NCBI RefSeq assembly: GCF_934191625.1
Contig: NZ_CAKPUG010000001.1
Span: 62,001 to 126,000 of the forward strand
Length of the DNA stretch: 64,000 bases
Source of the DNA: an uncultured Lactococcus sp.
GTDB lineage: Bacteria > Bacillota > Bacilli > Lactobacillales > Streptococcaceae
Direction of reading: 5' to 3'
Part shown: piece after piece, positions 44,584 through 53,354 of the stretch
How positions within the stretch are numbered: the stretch's first letter is position 1
Layout: every line of letters starts with the position of its first letter
The notes under the pieces: generated by a model
What the model was told of the DNA's origin: nothing
The model's input: the letters and a program-made list of their open reading frames with translations, nothing else
The model's database searches: none
Made by a program: the position numbers and the translations under genes

Positions 44584-44632
44584 AAAAGAAACCCGCGCGA
44601 AGGCTTAACCTTGGTATTGCTGGTTTCTTTTT
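44584..44632 (+). terminator. terminator of rlmN
   Basis: Outer stem AAAAGAAACC (44584-44593) with GGTTTCTTTT (44622-44631), inner AAGG/CCTT (44600-44603 with 44609-44612). Confidence 0.7.
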
Positions 44633-44656
44633 GTATATTTATAATTTTTTATAAAA

Positions 44657-44670
44657 TGAAAGCGCATTAT
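44657..44670 (+). promoter_or_regulatory. upstream cre-like site of arcA
   Basis: TGAAAGCGCATTAT, 12 of 14 matches to the cre consensus, 17 bp before the -35 hexamer's ARG box. Confidence 0.5.
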
Positions 44671-44681
44671 TATAATGGCGT

Positions 44682-44695
44682 TGAATTTGCATTCA
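44682..44695 (+). promoter_or_regulatory. ARG box overlapping the arcA -35
   Basis: TGAATTTGCATTCA is a near-perfect palindrome of the TGNATWWWWATNCA type bound by ArgR/AhrC. It covers the -35 TTGCAT. Confidence 0.75.
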
Positions 44696-44715
44696 AAAAA
44701 AGATTAGACTATAAT
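44687..44715 (+). promoter_or_regulatory. arcA promoter
   Basis: TTGCAT (44687-44692), 17-bp spacer, TATAAT (44710-44715). Confidence 0.8.
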
Positions 44716-44724
44716 AAAAGGTGT

Positions 44725-44738
44725 TGAAAGCGCTTTTA
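44725..44738 (+). promoter_or_regulatory. cre site downstream of the arcA -10
   Basis: TGAAAGCGCTTTTA, 13 of 14 matches to the cre consensus. It lies at about +3 to +16, a roadblock position for CcpA repression. Confidence 0.75.
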
Positions 44739-44782
44739 CAATTTTAATATAGTTTTATATAAAAGAAAGGATGCTCAATCTC

Positions 44783-46012
44783 ATGGAAAAAGCAATCAAT
44801 GTCAACTCAGAAATCGGAAAACTAAAATCAGTTCTCCTTCATCGTCCAGGTGCTGAAGTCGAAAATATCACACCAGACACAATGCATCAGCTCTTGTTTG
44901 ATGATATCCCATATTTGAAAGTTGCTCAGAAGGAACACGATTTCTTTGCTCAAACATTGCGTGATAACGGAGCAGAAACAGTCTATATAGAAGATCTTGC
45001 TGCAGAAGTTTTTCAAACTGAAAGTGTTAAAAAAGATTTCTTGGCTCGTCTCTTGCATGAAGCTGGTTACCGCCCAGGACGTACACTTGAAGGTTTGACT
45101 GAGTACTTATCAAGCATGGATACAAAAGCAATGGTTGACAAGATTTATGCAGGTGTTCGTAAAAATGAATTGGATCTAAAACGTACAGTTCTTAGCGACA
45201 TGGCTGGTTCAGATGCTGAAAACTATTTCTATCTCAATCCATTACCAAATGCTTACTTCACTCGTGACCCACAAGCATCTATGGGTGTAGGGATGACCAT
45301 TAACAAAATGACTTTCCCAGCTCGTCAACCGGAATCTTTGATTACCGAATATGTAATGGCAAATCACCCTCGCTTCAAAGACACTCCAATTTGGCGTGAT
45401 CGTAACCATACAACACGTATCGAAGGTGGTGATGAACTCGTATTAAACAAACACACAGTAGCTATTGGTGTTTCTGAACGTACTTCATCTAAGACAATTC
45501 AAGCATTAGCAAAAGAATTGTTTACAAACCCATTGTCAACATTTGACACTGTCCTTGCTGTTGAAATACCACACAATCACGCAATGATGCACTTGGATAC
45601 TGTCTTTACAATGATCAACCACGATCAATTTACAGTCTTCCCAGGAATCTTTGATGGTTCTGGAAATATTAATGCTTTCATTTTACGCCCAGGTAAAGAT
45701 GGAGACGTGGAAATTGAACACTTGACAGACCTTAAAGTTGCCCTTAAGAAAGTTTTGGAACTCTCAGAACTTGATTTGATTGAATGTGGTAATGGCGACC
45801 CAATCGTTGCACCTCGTGAACAATGGAATGATGGTTCCAATACATTAGCTATTGCTCCGGGTGAAATTGTTACTTACGATCGTAACTATGTAACAATCGA
45901 CTTACTTAAAGAACATGGTATTAAAGTACATGAAATTCTTTCAAGCGAGTTAGCACGTGGACGTGGTGGGGCGCGTTGTATGTCTCAACCATTGTGGCGT
46001 GAAGATCTTTAA
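44783..46012 (+). CDS. arcA: arginine deiminase
   Basis: A 409-residue enzyme converting arginine to citrulline and ammonia, first step of the ADI pathway. Visible: EIGKLKSVLLHRPGAE start, FTRDPQASMG, HLDTVFTMI (catalytic His), GNGDPI, and the nucleophile Cys in RGRGGARCMSQP. An ATG at 44771 abuts the AAAGGA ribosome site, so ATG 44783 (12 nt spacing) is chosen. Promoter carries an ARG box and cre sites, which fits arginine induction and glucose repression. Confidence 0.96.
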   Translation: MEKAINVNSEIGKLKSVLLHRPGAEVENITPDTMHQLLFDDIPYLKVAQKEHDFFAQTLRDNGAETVYIEDLAAEVFQTESVKKDFLARLLHEAGYRPGRTLEGLTEYLSSMDTKAMVDKIYAGVRKNELDLKRTVLSDMAGSDAENYFYLNPLPNAYFTRDPQASMGVGMTINKMTFPARQPESLITEYVMANHPRFKDTPIWRDRNHTTRIEGGDELVLNKHTVAIGVSERTSSKTIQALAKELFTNPLSTFDTVLAVEIPHNHAMMHLDTVFTMINHDQFTVFPGIFDGSGNINAFILRPGKDGDVEIEHLTDLKVALKKVLELSELDLIECGNGDPIVAPREQWNDGSNTLAIAPGEIVTYDRNYVTIDLLKEHGIKVHEILSSELARGRGGARCMSQPLWREDL

Positions 46013-46030
46013 TCAGTTATTTACTTTATA

Positions 46031-46091
46031 TTTGCTTGGTTTACAGCTCTGTCAACCTCGTTGACACCTTATTGCTTATAGCACAAGCAAA
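46031..46091 (+). promoter_or_regulatory. branched RNA structure between arcA and arcB
   Basis: TTTGCTTG (46031-46038) pairs with CAAGCAAA (46084-46091), enclosing the hairpin TGTCAA-CCTCG-TTGACA (46050-46066). No T-run follows, so it is more likely a processing or stability element than a terminator. Confidence 0.45.
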
Positions 46092-46138
46092 TGTCCTTAT
46101 TTCAAAAAATAAAAAAATTATATTTAGGAGAAAATTAA

Positions 46139-47182
46139 ATGCAAGCACCAAAAATTAACTCAGTTTTCCAAGGCCGTTCATTTTTAGCAGAAAAAGATTT
46201 TACACCTGCTGAAATTCAATATCTTGTTGACTTTGCAATTCACTTAAAAGCATTGAAGAAGAATAACATTCCTCATCACTATCTCGAAGGAAAAAATATC
46301 GCCTTACTTTTTGCTAAAACTTCTACACGTACACGTGCAGCATTTACAACAGCAGCTATCGACCTTGGTGCTCACCCAGAATACCTCGGTAAAGATGATA
46401 TTCAACTTGGTATCAAAGAATCTACGGAAGATACAGCACGTGTTCTTGGCTCAATGTTTGATGCAATTGAACGTCGCGGTTTCTCACAAAAAGAAGTTGA
46501 AGATTTGGCGAAATACTCAGGAGTTCCTGTATGGAATGGTTTGACTGATGATTGGCATCCAACTCAAATGATTGCTGACTACATGACAATCAAAGAAGAA
46601 TTTGGTTACCTTAAAGGTCTTAAACTTGCTTATGTTGGTGATGGTCGTAATAACATGGCTAACTCTCTTATTGTAACAGGAGCTATGCTTGGAGTTAGCG
46701 TAACTATCGTAGCACCGGAATCACTTCAACCTTCAGAAGAAGTTATGGAAATTGCGCGCAAATTTGCAGCTGAGTCAGGCGCAAAACCAGAAACAACTGC
46801 AGATATTGAAGCAGGGGTTAAAGGCGCAAATATTATCTATTCAGACGTATGGGTTTCAATGGGTGAATCAAACTGGGAAGAACGTGTAGAACTTCTCACT
46901 CCATACCGTATTACAATGGATATGATGAAAATGACTGGAACTCCAGATGAAGAACTTATCTTCATGCACTGCTTGCCAGCCTTTCATGATACTGAAACTG
47001 AGTACGGTAAAGAAATCAAAGAAGAGTATGGTTTGACTGAAATGGAAGTTACTGACGAAGTGTTCCGTTCTAAATATGCACGTCAATTTGAAGAAGCTGA
47101 AAACCGCATGCACTCAATTAAAGCAATCATGGCAGCCACTTTAGGTAACCTCTTCATTCCAGACGTACCAAGCATCAAATAA
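46139..47182 (+). CDS. arcB: ornithine carbamoyltransferase (catabolic)
   Basis: A 347-residue enzyme that splits citrulline to ornithine and carbamoyl phosphate in the ADI pathway. Visible: carbamoyl phosphate loop [18 protein letters not shown], and the ornithine site [17 protein letters not shown] behind AGGAGAAAA. Second gene of the arc cluster. Confidence 0.95.
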   Translation: MQAPKINSVFQGRSFLAEKDFTPAEIQYLVDFAIHLKALKKNNIPHHYLEGKNIALLFAKTSTRTRAAFTTAAIDLGAHPEYLGKDDIQLGIKESTEDTARVLGSMFDAIERRGFSQKEVEDLAKYSGVPVWNGLTDDWHPTQMIADYMTIKEEFGYLKGLKLAYVGDGRNNMANSLIVTGAMLGVSVTIVAPESLQPSEEVMEIARKFAAESGAKPETTADIEAGVKGANIIYSDVWVSMGESNWEERVELLTPYRITMDMMKMTGTPDEELIFMHCLPAFHDTETEYGKEIKEEYGLTEMEVTDEVFRSKYARQFEEAENRMHSIKAIMAATLGNLFIPDVPSIK

Positions 47183-47199
47183 TAAATTTTTGAATTTGA

Positions 47200-47268
47200 T
47201 TTTTTCCGGATTTGACAGACTTTCCACTTCCTAATACCGGTGGGAAGTTTGCACAAATCTGGAAAAAA
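47200..47268 (+). promoter_or_regulatory. two-stage hairpin between arcB and arcD
   Basis: Outer stem of 15 pairs (47200-47214 with 47254-47268, one G-U) and inner stem of 9 pairs (47219-47227 with 47240-47248, one U-G). It is followed by TATTTTTGG after the A-rich arm. May act as a weak terminator, a 3' stabiliser of arcAB mRNA or a processing site. Confidence 0.6.
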
Positions 47269-47379
47269 TATTTTTGGTTCCCTCTATAACTCTTGTTTTG
47301 AAAAAGTCACACTACATATAATTTTATAAATGGAGACTTTTTTAAAGCATATGACTTTATGAAAAAAATAGGAAGTAAT

Positions 47380-48843
47380 ATGGAAGTAGAAAATAAAAAA
47401 GGAATAGGGCTCATGGCCCTCGTAGCAATTATCGTATCTGGAGCCATTGGTGGCGGGGTATTTAACCTCTCGAACGACTTGGCAAATGGAGCTACACCTG
47501 GTGGTGTGGTCATTTCATGGCTTTTTATTGGTTTTGGTATTCTTATGCTCGTTTTGAGCTTAAATCATCTCGTTGTAAATAAACCAGAACTCTCTGGAGT
47601 TTCAGATTATGCCCGCGCAGGATTTGGGGATTTTGCTGGATTCTTATCCGGTTGGGGTTATTGGTTGTCTGCTTGGGCAGGTAACGTGGCCTTTGCTGTT
47701 TTAATGATGACATCAGTCAATTATTTCTTTCCTGGAGTTTTTGCCAATGAAGATGGCTCTTTGACCTTTTTATCAGTCATTGTTGTTTCAGTCGTTTCAT
47801 GGTTGCTAACTGCGCTTGTTATTCGTGGTGTTGAAGGAGCAGCAGTAATTAATGCTATTGTTCTCATTGCTAAATTAATTCCTATCGCAATTTTTGCGAT
47901 TGTTGCGATTGTTGTGTTTAGAGCAGGGGTCTTTACAGAACATTTTTGGCAAAATGTTGCCATCAATGCAAATGGTTCAGCGGCCTTTACTCACATGACC
48001 ACATCAGGATTGATTGGGCAGATTCAAAGTTCCTTGATGGTTATGATCTGGGTCTTCGTTGGTATTGAAGGTGCTGCAATGATGGGTGACCGTGCTAAGA
48101 AAAAATCAGATGCTGGTAAAGCTTCAATTATTGGGTTGTTCACTTTGCTTGTAATCTATATCTTGCTTTCACTTTTACCTTTTGGATACTTAGATCAAGC
48201 ACAGCTTGCAAGTATGCCACAACCAGGTATGGTTGGTATTTTACGTGAGATGGTGGGCCCTTGGGGTGGTAATTTGATGGCCATTGGACTTATCATCTCA
48301 CTACTCGGAGCTTGGCTATCTTGGACCATGTTGCCAGTTGAATCAACTTCGCAGTTAGCTTCCCAAAAACTCTTACCTGCTTGGTTCGGAAAAGAAAATA
48401 AAGCCGGCGCACCTGTTAATTCATTGCTTTTGACTCAAGGTTTTGTACAACTCTTTATCATCATCACGTACTTTGCTTCAGATGCTTATAATGTCTTTGT
48501 ATACCTCTGTACGGCAGTAATTATGGTCTGCTACGCTCTCGTTGGGGCATACCTCTTAAAAGTCGGCTTAGCTGAAAAATCAACTAAAAATATTTTGATT
48601 GGTTTCTTTGCCATGGCGTTCCAAATTATTGCGCTCTATCTGAGTGGCTGGCAATTTGTCTGGATGGCTTCTATACTGTATGTGGTTGGTTTCGTCCTCT
48701 ATATCCGTGCAAAACGAGAAAATAGTAGAACCATTTCAACAGGTGAATGGATTGCTATCATTATCTTCACTCTTGCAGCTTTACTTGCTCTTTATGGCTT
48801 GACTGCCAATCAGTTTGGTTTGAGAGAGTTACTTGGTATTTAA
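47380..48843 (+). CDS. arcD: arginine-ornithine antiporter
   Basis: A 487-residue APC-superfamily transporter with about 12-14 membrane helices; exchanges arginine for ornithine. Visible: GLMALVAIIVSGAIGGGVFNL (substrate loop of helix 1), VFVGIEGAAMMGDRAKKKSDAG. ATG 47380 has GGAAG; an ATG at 47359 lacks a ribosome site. A separate promoter (TTGTTT, 18 bp, TATAAT near 47316) may precede it. Confidence 0.94.
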   Translation: MEVENKKGIGLMALVAIIVSGAIGGGVFNLSNDLANGATPGGVVISWLFIGFGILMLVLSLNHLVVNKPELSGVSDYARAGFGDFAGFLSGWGYWLSAWAGNVAFAVLMMTSVNYFFPGVFANEDGSLTFLSVIVVSVVSWLLTALVIRGVEGAAVINAIVLIAKLIPIAIFAIVAIVVFRAGVFTEHFWQNVAINANGSAAFTHMTTSGLIGQIQSSLMVMIWVFVGIEGAAMMGDRAKKKSDAGKASIIGLFTLLVIYILLSLLPFGYLDQAQLASMPQPGMVGILREMVGPWGGNLMAIGLIISLLGAWLSWTMLPVESTSQLASQKLLPAWFGKENKAGAPVNSLLLTQGFVQLFIIITYFASDAYNVFVYLCTAVIMVCYALVGAYLLKVGLAEKSTKNILIGFFAMAFQIIALYLSGWQFVWMASILYVVGFVLYIRAKRENSRTISTGEWIAIIIFTLAALLALYGLTANQFGLRELLGI

Positions 48844-48901
48844 AAAGAAAATGTAGAGTAAAATTTTTGATTAATCGAAAGTTTTATTCTTTCAAGCGTA
48901 A

Positions 48902-48915
48902 AGTAAGCGCTTTAA
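48902..48915 (+). promoter_or_regulatory. cre-like site before arcC
   Basis: AGTAAGCGCTTTAA matches 12 of 14 cre positions, 26 bp before the ATG. Confidence 0.45.
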
Positions 48916-48940
48916 TAATATGAAATAGGAGAATATAATT

Positions 48941-49891
48941 ATGGTTAGACGTATTGTAGTTGCTCTTGGCGGTAACGCCATTTTGACAGATGATCCAACA
49001 GCTCAAGCACAACAAGAAGCGCTTGAAGTTACAGCCCGTCAATTGATCCCACTCATTAAGGACAATGATGTAGAAATAGTTGTTACGCATGGTAATGGTC
49101 CTCAGGTTGGTAATTTACTTTTGCAACAACTGGGATCAGACAGTGCTAAAAATCCTGCGATGCCTCTAGATACAGCTGTAGCTATGACTCAAGGCCAAAT
49201 TGGATACTGGATGACTCAAGCCTTTACTAAAGCTTTAATCAAAGAAGGCTTGGAACGAATTCCAGTAGCTTCTGTAGTTACTCGTGTCGTCGTGGACAGT
49301 AATGATCCTGCATTTGAAAGTCCAACAAAACCGATTGGCCCGTTCTATGATGAAGCACAAATGAACAAAATGTTGGAACAATATCCAGATTGGAAATTTG
49401 TCGAAGACTCAGGACGTGGGTATCGTCGTGTCGTTGCCAGTCCAAAACCAGAACGCATTGTAGAAGCAGAAGCCATCAAGCCCCTGTTAGATGCTGCAGT
49501 TTTAACTACTGTATCAGGTGGCGGCGGCATTCCTGTAGTTGAGAATGAGGATGGCACATACACAGGTGTGGAAGCTGTTATTGACAAAGACTTCTCAGCA
49601 GCTAAGCTTGCAGAACTTGTTGATGGTGATGAGTTGGTCATCTTGACAGGTGTGGATAATGTTTTCGTCAATTACAACAAACCAGATCAAAAGAAATTGG
49701 AAAAAGTTACTTTGTCTGAAATTGGTGCCTACTTGGAAGATGGGCAATTTGCTGCAGGCTCCATGAAACCAAAAGTTGAAGCAGCTATGGCTTTTGTAGA
49801 ACGTACCGGACGTGCGGCAACAATTACTTCCCTTGAAAATCTTGAAGATTTCTTGGCAAACGGTTCAGGAACAACAATTGTTGCGGATTAA
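48941..49891 (+). CDS. arcC: carbamate kinase
   Basis: A 316-residue amino-acid-kinase-fold enzyme making ATP from carbamoyl phosphate, the energy-yielding last step of the ADI pathway. Visible: VVALGGNAIL start, THGNGPQVGNLL, VSGGGGIPVV, AGSMKPKVEAA. AGGAGAA ribosome site. Only one copy here, whereas L. lactis has arcC1 and arcC2. Ends at a terminator. Confidence 0.96.
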   Translation: MVRRIVVALGGNAILTDDPTAQAQQEALEVTARQLIPLIKDNDVEIVVTHGNGPQVGNLLLQQLGSDSAKNPAMPLDTAVAMTQGQIGYWMTQAFTKALIKEGLERIPVASVVTRVVVDSNDPAFESPTKPIGPFYDEAQMNKMLEQYPDWKFVEDSGRGYRRVVASPKPERIVEAEAIKPLLDAAVLTTVSGGGGIPVVENEDGTYTGVEAVIDKDFSAAKLAELVDGDELVILTGVDNVFVNYNKPDQKKLEKVTLSEIGAYLEDGQFAAGSMKPKVEAAMAFVERTGRAATITSLENLEDFLANGSGTTIVAD

Positions 49892-49899
49892 AATTTAAG

Positions 49900-49925
49900 A
49901 GGTCGTGTTTTGCGCGGCCTTTTTC
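49900..49925 (+). terminator. intrinsic terminator of arcC
   Basis: AGGTCGTG - TTTTG - CGCGGCCT (two G-U pairs) followed by TTTTTC. Confidence 0.75.
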
Positions 49926-49942
49926 TTATATGAGGAGGCTGA

Positions 49943-50434
49943 ATGAGGGACTTTAAAGAAGTGCAGAAGTTAATGGCTCAGCTCGAAATTCCCTATAAAA
50001 TTGTCGAGCATCCGGCCAGTCATTCTACAGATGAATCTGACCAATATATAGAAGGTCATGAAGGTTGTAGGTCGAAAACCTTAGTTTTGGCTAATAAAAA
50101 ATCCACGCAATTCTATATGGTTATTATGGACGATAGTAAGCGTGTCGAAATGACGAAACTGGGAGAGCTACTTGGGGTAAAACGACTTCATTTTGTATCA
50201 GAAGAACGTTTAGAAAAGATGCTTGGCTTACAGCCCGGTATTGTATCAATCTTTGGTTTAGTGGACAATAAGCAGGAGAATCTACATGTTTATTTTGACC
50301 GCGAAATGTTAGAAGAACATAATATTATGACTTTACATCCCAATGACAATACAAAGACAATCTTCTTTCCGATGGAAGATTGCTTTAAAATACTGAACGC
50401 ACAATGCTATACTTATACTATAATTGATATTTAG
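49943..50434 (+). CDS. YbaK/ProX-type aminoacyl-tRNA deacylase
   Basis: A 163-residue protein of the YbaK/ProX-INS editing superfamily, which hydrolyses mischarged tRNAs. Visible: VEHPASHSTDESDQYIEG, LVLANKKSTQFYMVIM (catalytic Lys region), and KTIFFPMEDCF. It is closer to the ProX/PrdX-like subset than to classic YbaK; substrate unknown. GAGGAGG ribosome site. It sits between arcC and arcT, 10 bp from arcT, so it is probably cotranscribed with arcT. Confidence 0.8.
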   Translation: MRDFKEVQKLMAQLEIPYKIVEHPASHSTDESDQYIEGHEGCRSKTLVLANKKSTQFYMVIMDDSKRVEMTKLGELLGVKRLHFVSEERLEKMLGLQPGIVSIFGLVDNKQENLHVYFDREMLEEHNIMTLHPNDNTKTIFFPMEDCFKILNAQCYTYTIIDI

Positions 50435-50444
50435 GAGAGCACAT

Positions 50445-51575
50445 ATGAAGATAGATGGTTTTGGAGTAGAAGAATGGCTTAATGTATGGGAAAAAGAAGC
50501 AGTGTATGACATTGCACAATCAACGATTTCATCCATGACGTTGCAAGAAATATTGAATCTGGAAGAAGATGATGGGCAAGGTTTCATGTCTCACTTAATG
50601 CAGGAAAAATTTAACTATGGTTGGATTGAGGGCTCTCCTGAATTTAAGCAAGAAGTATCCAAGCTTTATACGAAAGTTCCAACAGAAAACATTTTGGCAA
50701 CAAATGGCGCAACGGGTGCCAATCATTTGGTCTTGTATGGATTGATTGAGCCGGGAGATCATGTGATTGCAGAGTATCCCAGCTACCAGCAGCTTTATGA
50801 TATTCCACGTTCTTTAGGAGCCGAAATTGAGTTTTGGCACATTTATGAATCAGAAAACTGGTACCCGCGCTTGAATGAGCTCCGCCAGATGATTCGTCCA
50901 AATACAAAGATGATTTGTTTGAACAATGCCAATAATCCGACAGGTACAACCTTAAACCGTGCCTTTTTGGAAGAGGTCATTCAGCTGGCCCGAACAGTAG
51001 GTGCTTATGTCTTGGTTGACGAGGTTTATTTGCCTCTTGATGATTCGGAAGACTATGCCCCAATTGTTGACTTGTATGAAAAAGGTATATCAACAAACTC
51101 ACTTTCTAAAACATATTCTGTACCCGGTGTACGTCTAGGTTGGGTAGCTACGCAAGATAAAGCGTTAGCCGATGAGTTTCGTAAATATCGCGATTATACA
51201 ATGATTTGTTGTGGGGTCTTTGATGATGCCCTAGGGACTTTAGTCTTAAAGCATCGGGATAAAGTACTGGCGCGGAATAAAGAAATCGTCACTAATAATT
51301 TGCAAATACTGCGGGAGTGGGTAGAAAATGAACCACTAGTGTCAATGATATATCCCAAAGCCGTGTCAACAAGTTTTGTAAAATTTGAAGAGCTTGATCC
51401 AGCCCAAACGGAAGAATTTTGTGTGGCTTTGCTTAAAAATAAAGGAGTCCTTTTGGTACCGGGGAATAGATTTGACCTCCCAGGTTATGCACGTTTAGGT
51501 TATTGTACGAATGAAAAGACATTACGCAAGGGCTTGTCTGCTTTGTCTCAATTTTTGCGAGAATATAACAAATAG
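50445..51575 (+). CDS. arcT: aminotransferase ArcT
   Basis: A 376-residue PLP-dependent class I/II aminotransferase. Visible: TNGATGANHLV, NNANNPTGTTL, DEVYLPL, and the PLP Lys in SLSKTYSVPGVRLGW. Such enzymes (ArcT) occur in the arginine deiminase cluster of lactic acid bacteria; the substrate has not been shown. ATG at 50445 behind TAGGAGAG; the upstream frame overlaps ybaK. Confidence 0.88.
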   Translation: MKIDGFGVEEWLNVWEKEAVYDIAQSTISSMTLQEILNLEEDDGQGFMSHLMQEKFNYGWIEGSPEFKQEVSKLYTKVPTENILATNGATGANHLVLYGLIEPGDHVIAEYPSYQQLYDIPRSLGAEIEFWHIYESENWYPRLNELRQMIRPNTKMICLNNANNPTGTTLNRAFLEEVIQLARTVGAYVLVDEVYLPLDDSEDYAPIVDLYEKGISTNSLSKTYSVPGVRLGWVATQDKALADEFRKYRDYTMICCGVFDDALGTLVLKHRDKVLARNKEIVTNNLQILREWVENEPLVSMIYPKAVSTSFVKFEELDPAQTEEFCVALLKNKGVLLVPGNRFDLPGYARLGYCTNEKTLRKGLSALSQFLREYNK

Positions 51576-51583
51576 GATAATAG

Positions 51584-51603
51584 AGGGGATTTACCCCTTT
51601 TTT
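51584..51603 (+). terminator. intrinsic terminator of arcT
   Basis: AGGGG - ATTTA - CCCCT followed by TTTTTT. Confidence 0.8.
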
Positions 51604-51652
51604 GTATACTAAAAATATGCAAATTTGGTACAATAATGAGAGGAGGATATTC

Positions 51653-52264
51653 ATGGATTTTGTAAAAATTAATAAAGAGCGTCACGCTGTAAAAACTTTT
51701 GATGGTAAAAAAATACCAACAGTAGATGTAAAACAGATTATCTCTGCGGCAAGTTTAGCACCTTCTGCGCATAACATGCAACCTTGGCATTTTGTTATCG
51801 TTGAGAGTGAACAAAAACGTCAAGAACTTCTATCAGTTGTTAATGGAAAAAATGGACAACAAGTGAAAGAAGCTGGAGCAGTCATTGCTATTTTTAGTGA
51901 TACCAACCTTTCAGAACGCTCAAGTGAAATTGCACGAACTGGTGCTGGAGAAATGGATAGTGAACAACTGCAACGTTTCAATAGTCGCTATCCACAAATG
52001 TTTGAAAATATGGATGAGATGATGGAGGCAAGCTATTTATCACTAAATATCGGTTTTGTGACGATGAATCTCATGTATGTTATTAAAAATAGAGGTTATG
52101 AAGGGAATGTTATTCTTGGTTTTGAACGTACCGAGCGTGTGAACGAAATTCTGGAAGTTGATAAACGTTTTCGTCCAGAGCTCTTAGTTGTATTGGGCTC
52201 GTCAGAAGTAAAAGGCCAAGCAAGTTACCGCTTGCCACAACAAAATATTATTGAAATTCGTTAA
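51653..52264 (+). CDS. nitroreductase family protein
   Basis: A 203-residue FMN-dependent oxidoreductase of the NfsB/Frm2 superfamily: FMN-binding RHAVKTFDGK and SLAPSAHNMQPWHFVIV near the start, then GFVTMNLMYVIKNRGY. ATG 51653 has GAGAGGAGG at good distance; an upstream start at 51602 lies in the preceding terminator. Substrate unknown. Single gene. Confidence 0.88.
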   Translation: MDFVKINKERHAVKTFDGKKIPTVDVKQIISAASLAPSAHNMQPWHFVIVESEQKRQELLSVVNGKNGQQVKEAGAVIAIFSDTNLSERSSEIARTGAGEMDSEQLQRFNSRYPQMFENMDEMMEASYLSLNIGFVTMNLMYVIKNRGYEGNVILGFERTERVNEILEVDKRFRPELLVVLGSSEVKGQASYRLPQQNIIEIR

Positions 52265-52371
52265 GAATTATTAAGAGAAAAAAGTGAGTCGTTTATATCG
52301 AAATTTAAGGTGGATTTTGCTAGAATAAGAGAGATATAAAAACGATAGATATTAGGTAGTAAGGGGAAAAA

Positions 52372-53352
52372 GTGCTAGATTTTTGGCAGGACTATCCTGA
52401 AATTAAGGAAAAACTTATCGCAGTACAAACTATGATGACAGAACGTTTAGCGGTAAATAATACAGATATACGTGACGCATTACAAAAGTTTACGACGCGC
52501 GGAGGTAAAATGGTTCGGCCAGCGCTTTTTTTTCTATTCTCTGGCTTAGTTGACGAGAAAATAGAAGATGAAGAACGATTGGTTAAAATAGCAGCCAGTT
52601 TGGAGTTGTTGCATTCGGCCACATTGATTCATGATGATGTTATTGATGATTCTCCATTACGGCGAGGATTGCCAAGTGTTGAAGCACAATTTGGTAAGGA
52701 TGTTGCAGTATACACAGGTGATTTTATTTATACGGTTTATTTTGAGTTGCTTTGTGAAACAATGGCTGCGACACCATTTTTGCCGCGTAATGCAAAATCG
52801 ATGAAAAAGATACTTCAAGGCGAACTTACACAGATGCAATCAGCTTTTAATGCAGACAACAGCATTAGACGCTATCTTAAAGCTATCAGTGGTAAAACTG
52901 CAGAATTGTTAAGTTTAGCCTGCCTAGAAGGAGTGTATTTTTCTGGTGGTGATAAGCAGATGCAACGGTCTGCACGAAAGATTGGTTTAGCAGTAGGCTT
53001 GGCTTTTCAGATTTATGATGATGTACTTAATTTTACCGTCGGTTTGGAAGAAGCTGATAAGCCAATATTGACGGATTTTCGTCAAGGAATTTATACTTTG
53101 CCCTTGTTGCTGGCAAAGGAAGAAGCGCCTGAAAAAATTATGCCTTATCTGGAAGCGCCGCAAGGCTTAAGTCGTCAAGAATGTATTCAATTTTCCGAAC
53201 TGGTCACTGACCTAGGAGGTATTACAGGAAGTCTCTTCTTAGCTAAACATCTTACTGATCAAGCGCTACTGGAAATAGAAAAATTTCCCGAATCTCGAAA
53301 CCGTGCAATTTTGATGGAAGTTACTCAAACCTTATTACAAAGAAATTATTAA
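52372..53352 (+). CDS. trans-polyprenyl diphosphate synthase
   Basis: A 326-residue all-helical isoprenyl synthase with both Asp-rich motifs: LIHDDVIDDSPLRRG and YDDVLNF, plus GGKMVRPAL. It elongates farnesyl diphosphate to the side chain of menaquinone (HepT/IspB-like). GTG start behind AAGGGG. Two bases before a UbiA-type gene, which supports the menaquinone role. Chain length is not readable. Confidence 0.9.
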   Translation: MLDFWQDYPEIKEKLIAVQTMMTERLAVNNTDIRDALQKFTTRGGKMVRPALFFLFSGLVDEKIEDEERLVKIAASLELLHSATLIHDDVIDDSPLRRGLPSVEAQFGKDVAVYTGDFIYTVYFELLCETMAATPFLPRNAKSMKKILQGELTQMQSAFNADNSIRRYLKAISGKTAELLSLACLEGVYFSGGDKQMQRSARKIGLAVGLAFQIYDDVLNFTVGLEEADKPILTDFRQGIYTLPLLLAKEEAPEKIMPYLEAPQGLSRQECIQFSELVTDLGGITGSLFLAKHLTDQALLEIEKFPESRNRAILMEVTQTLLQRNY

Positions 53353-53354
53353 AA

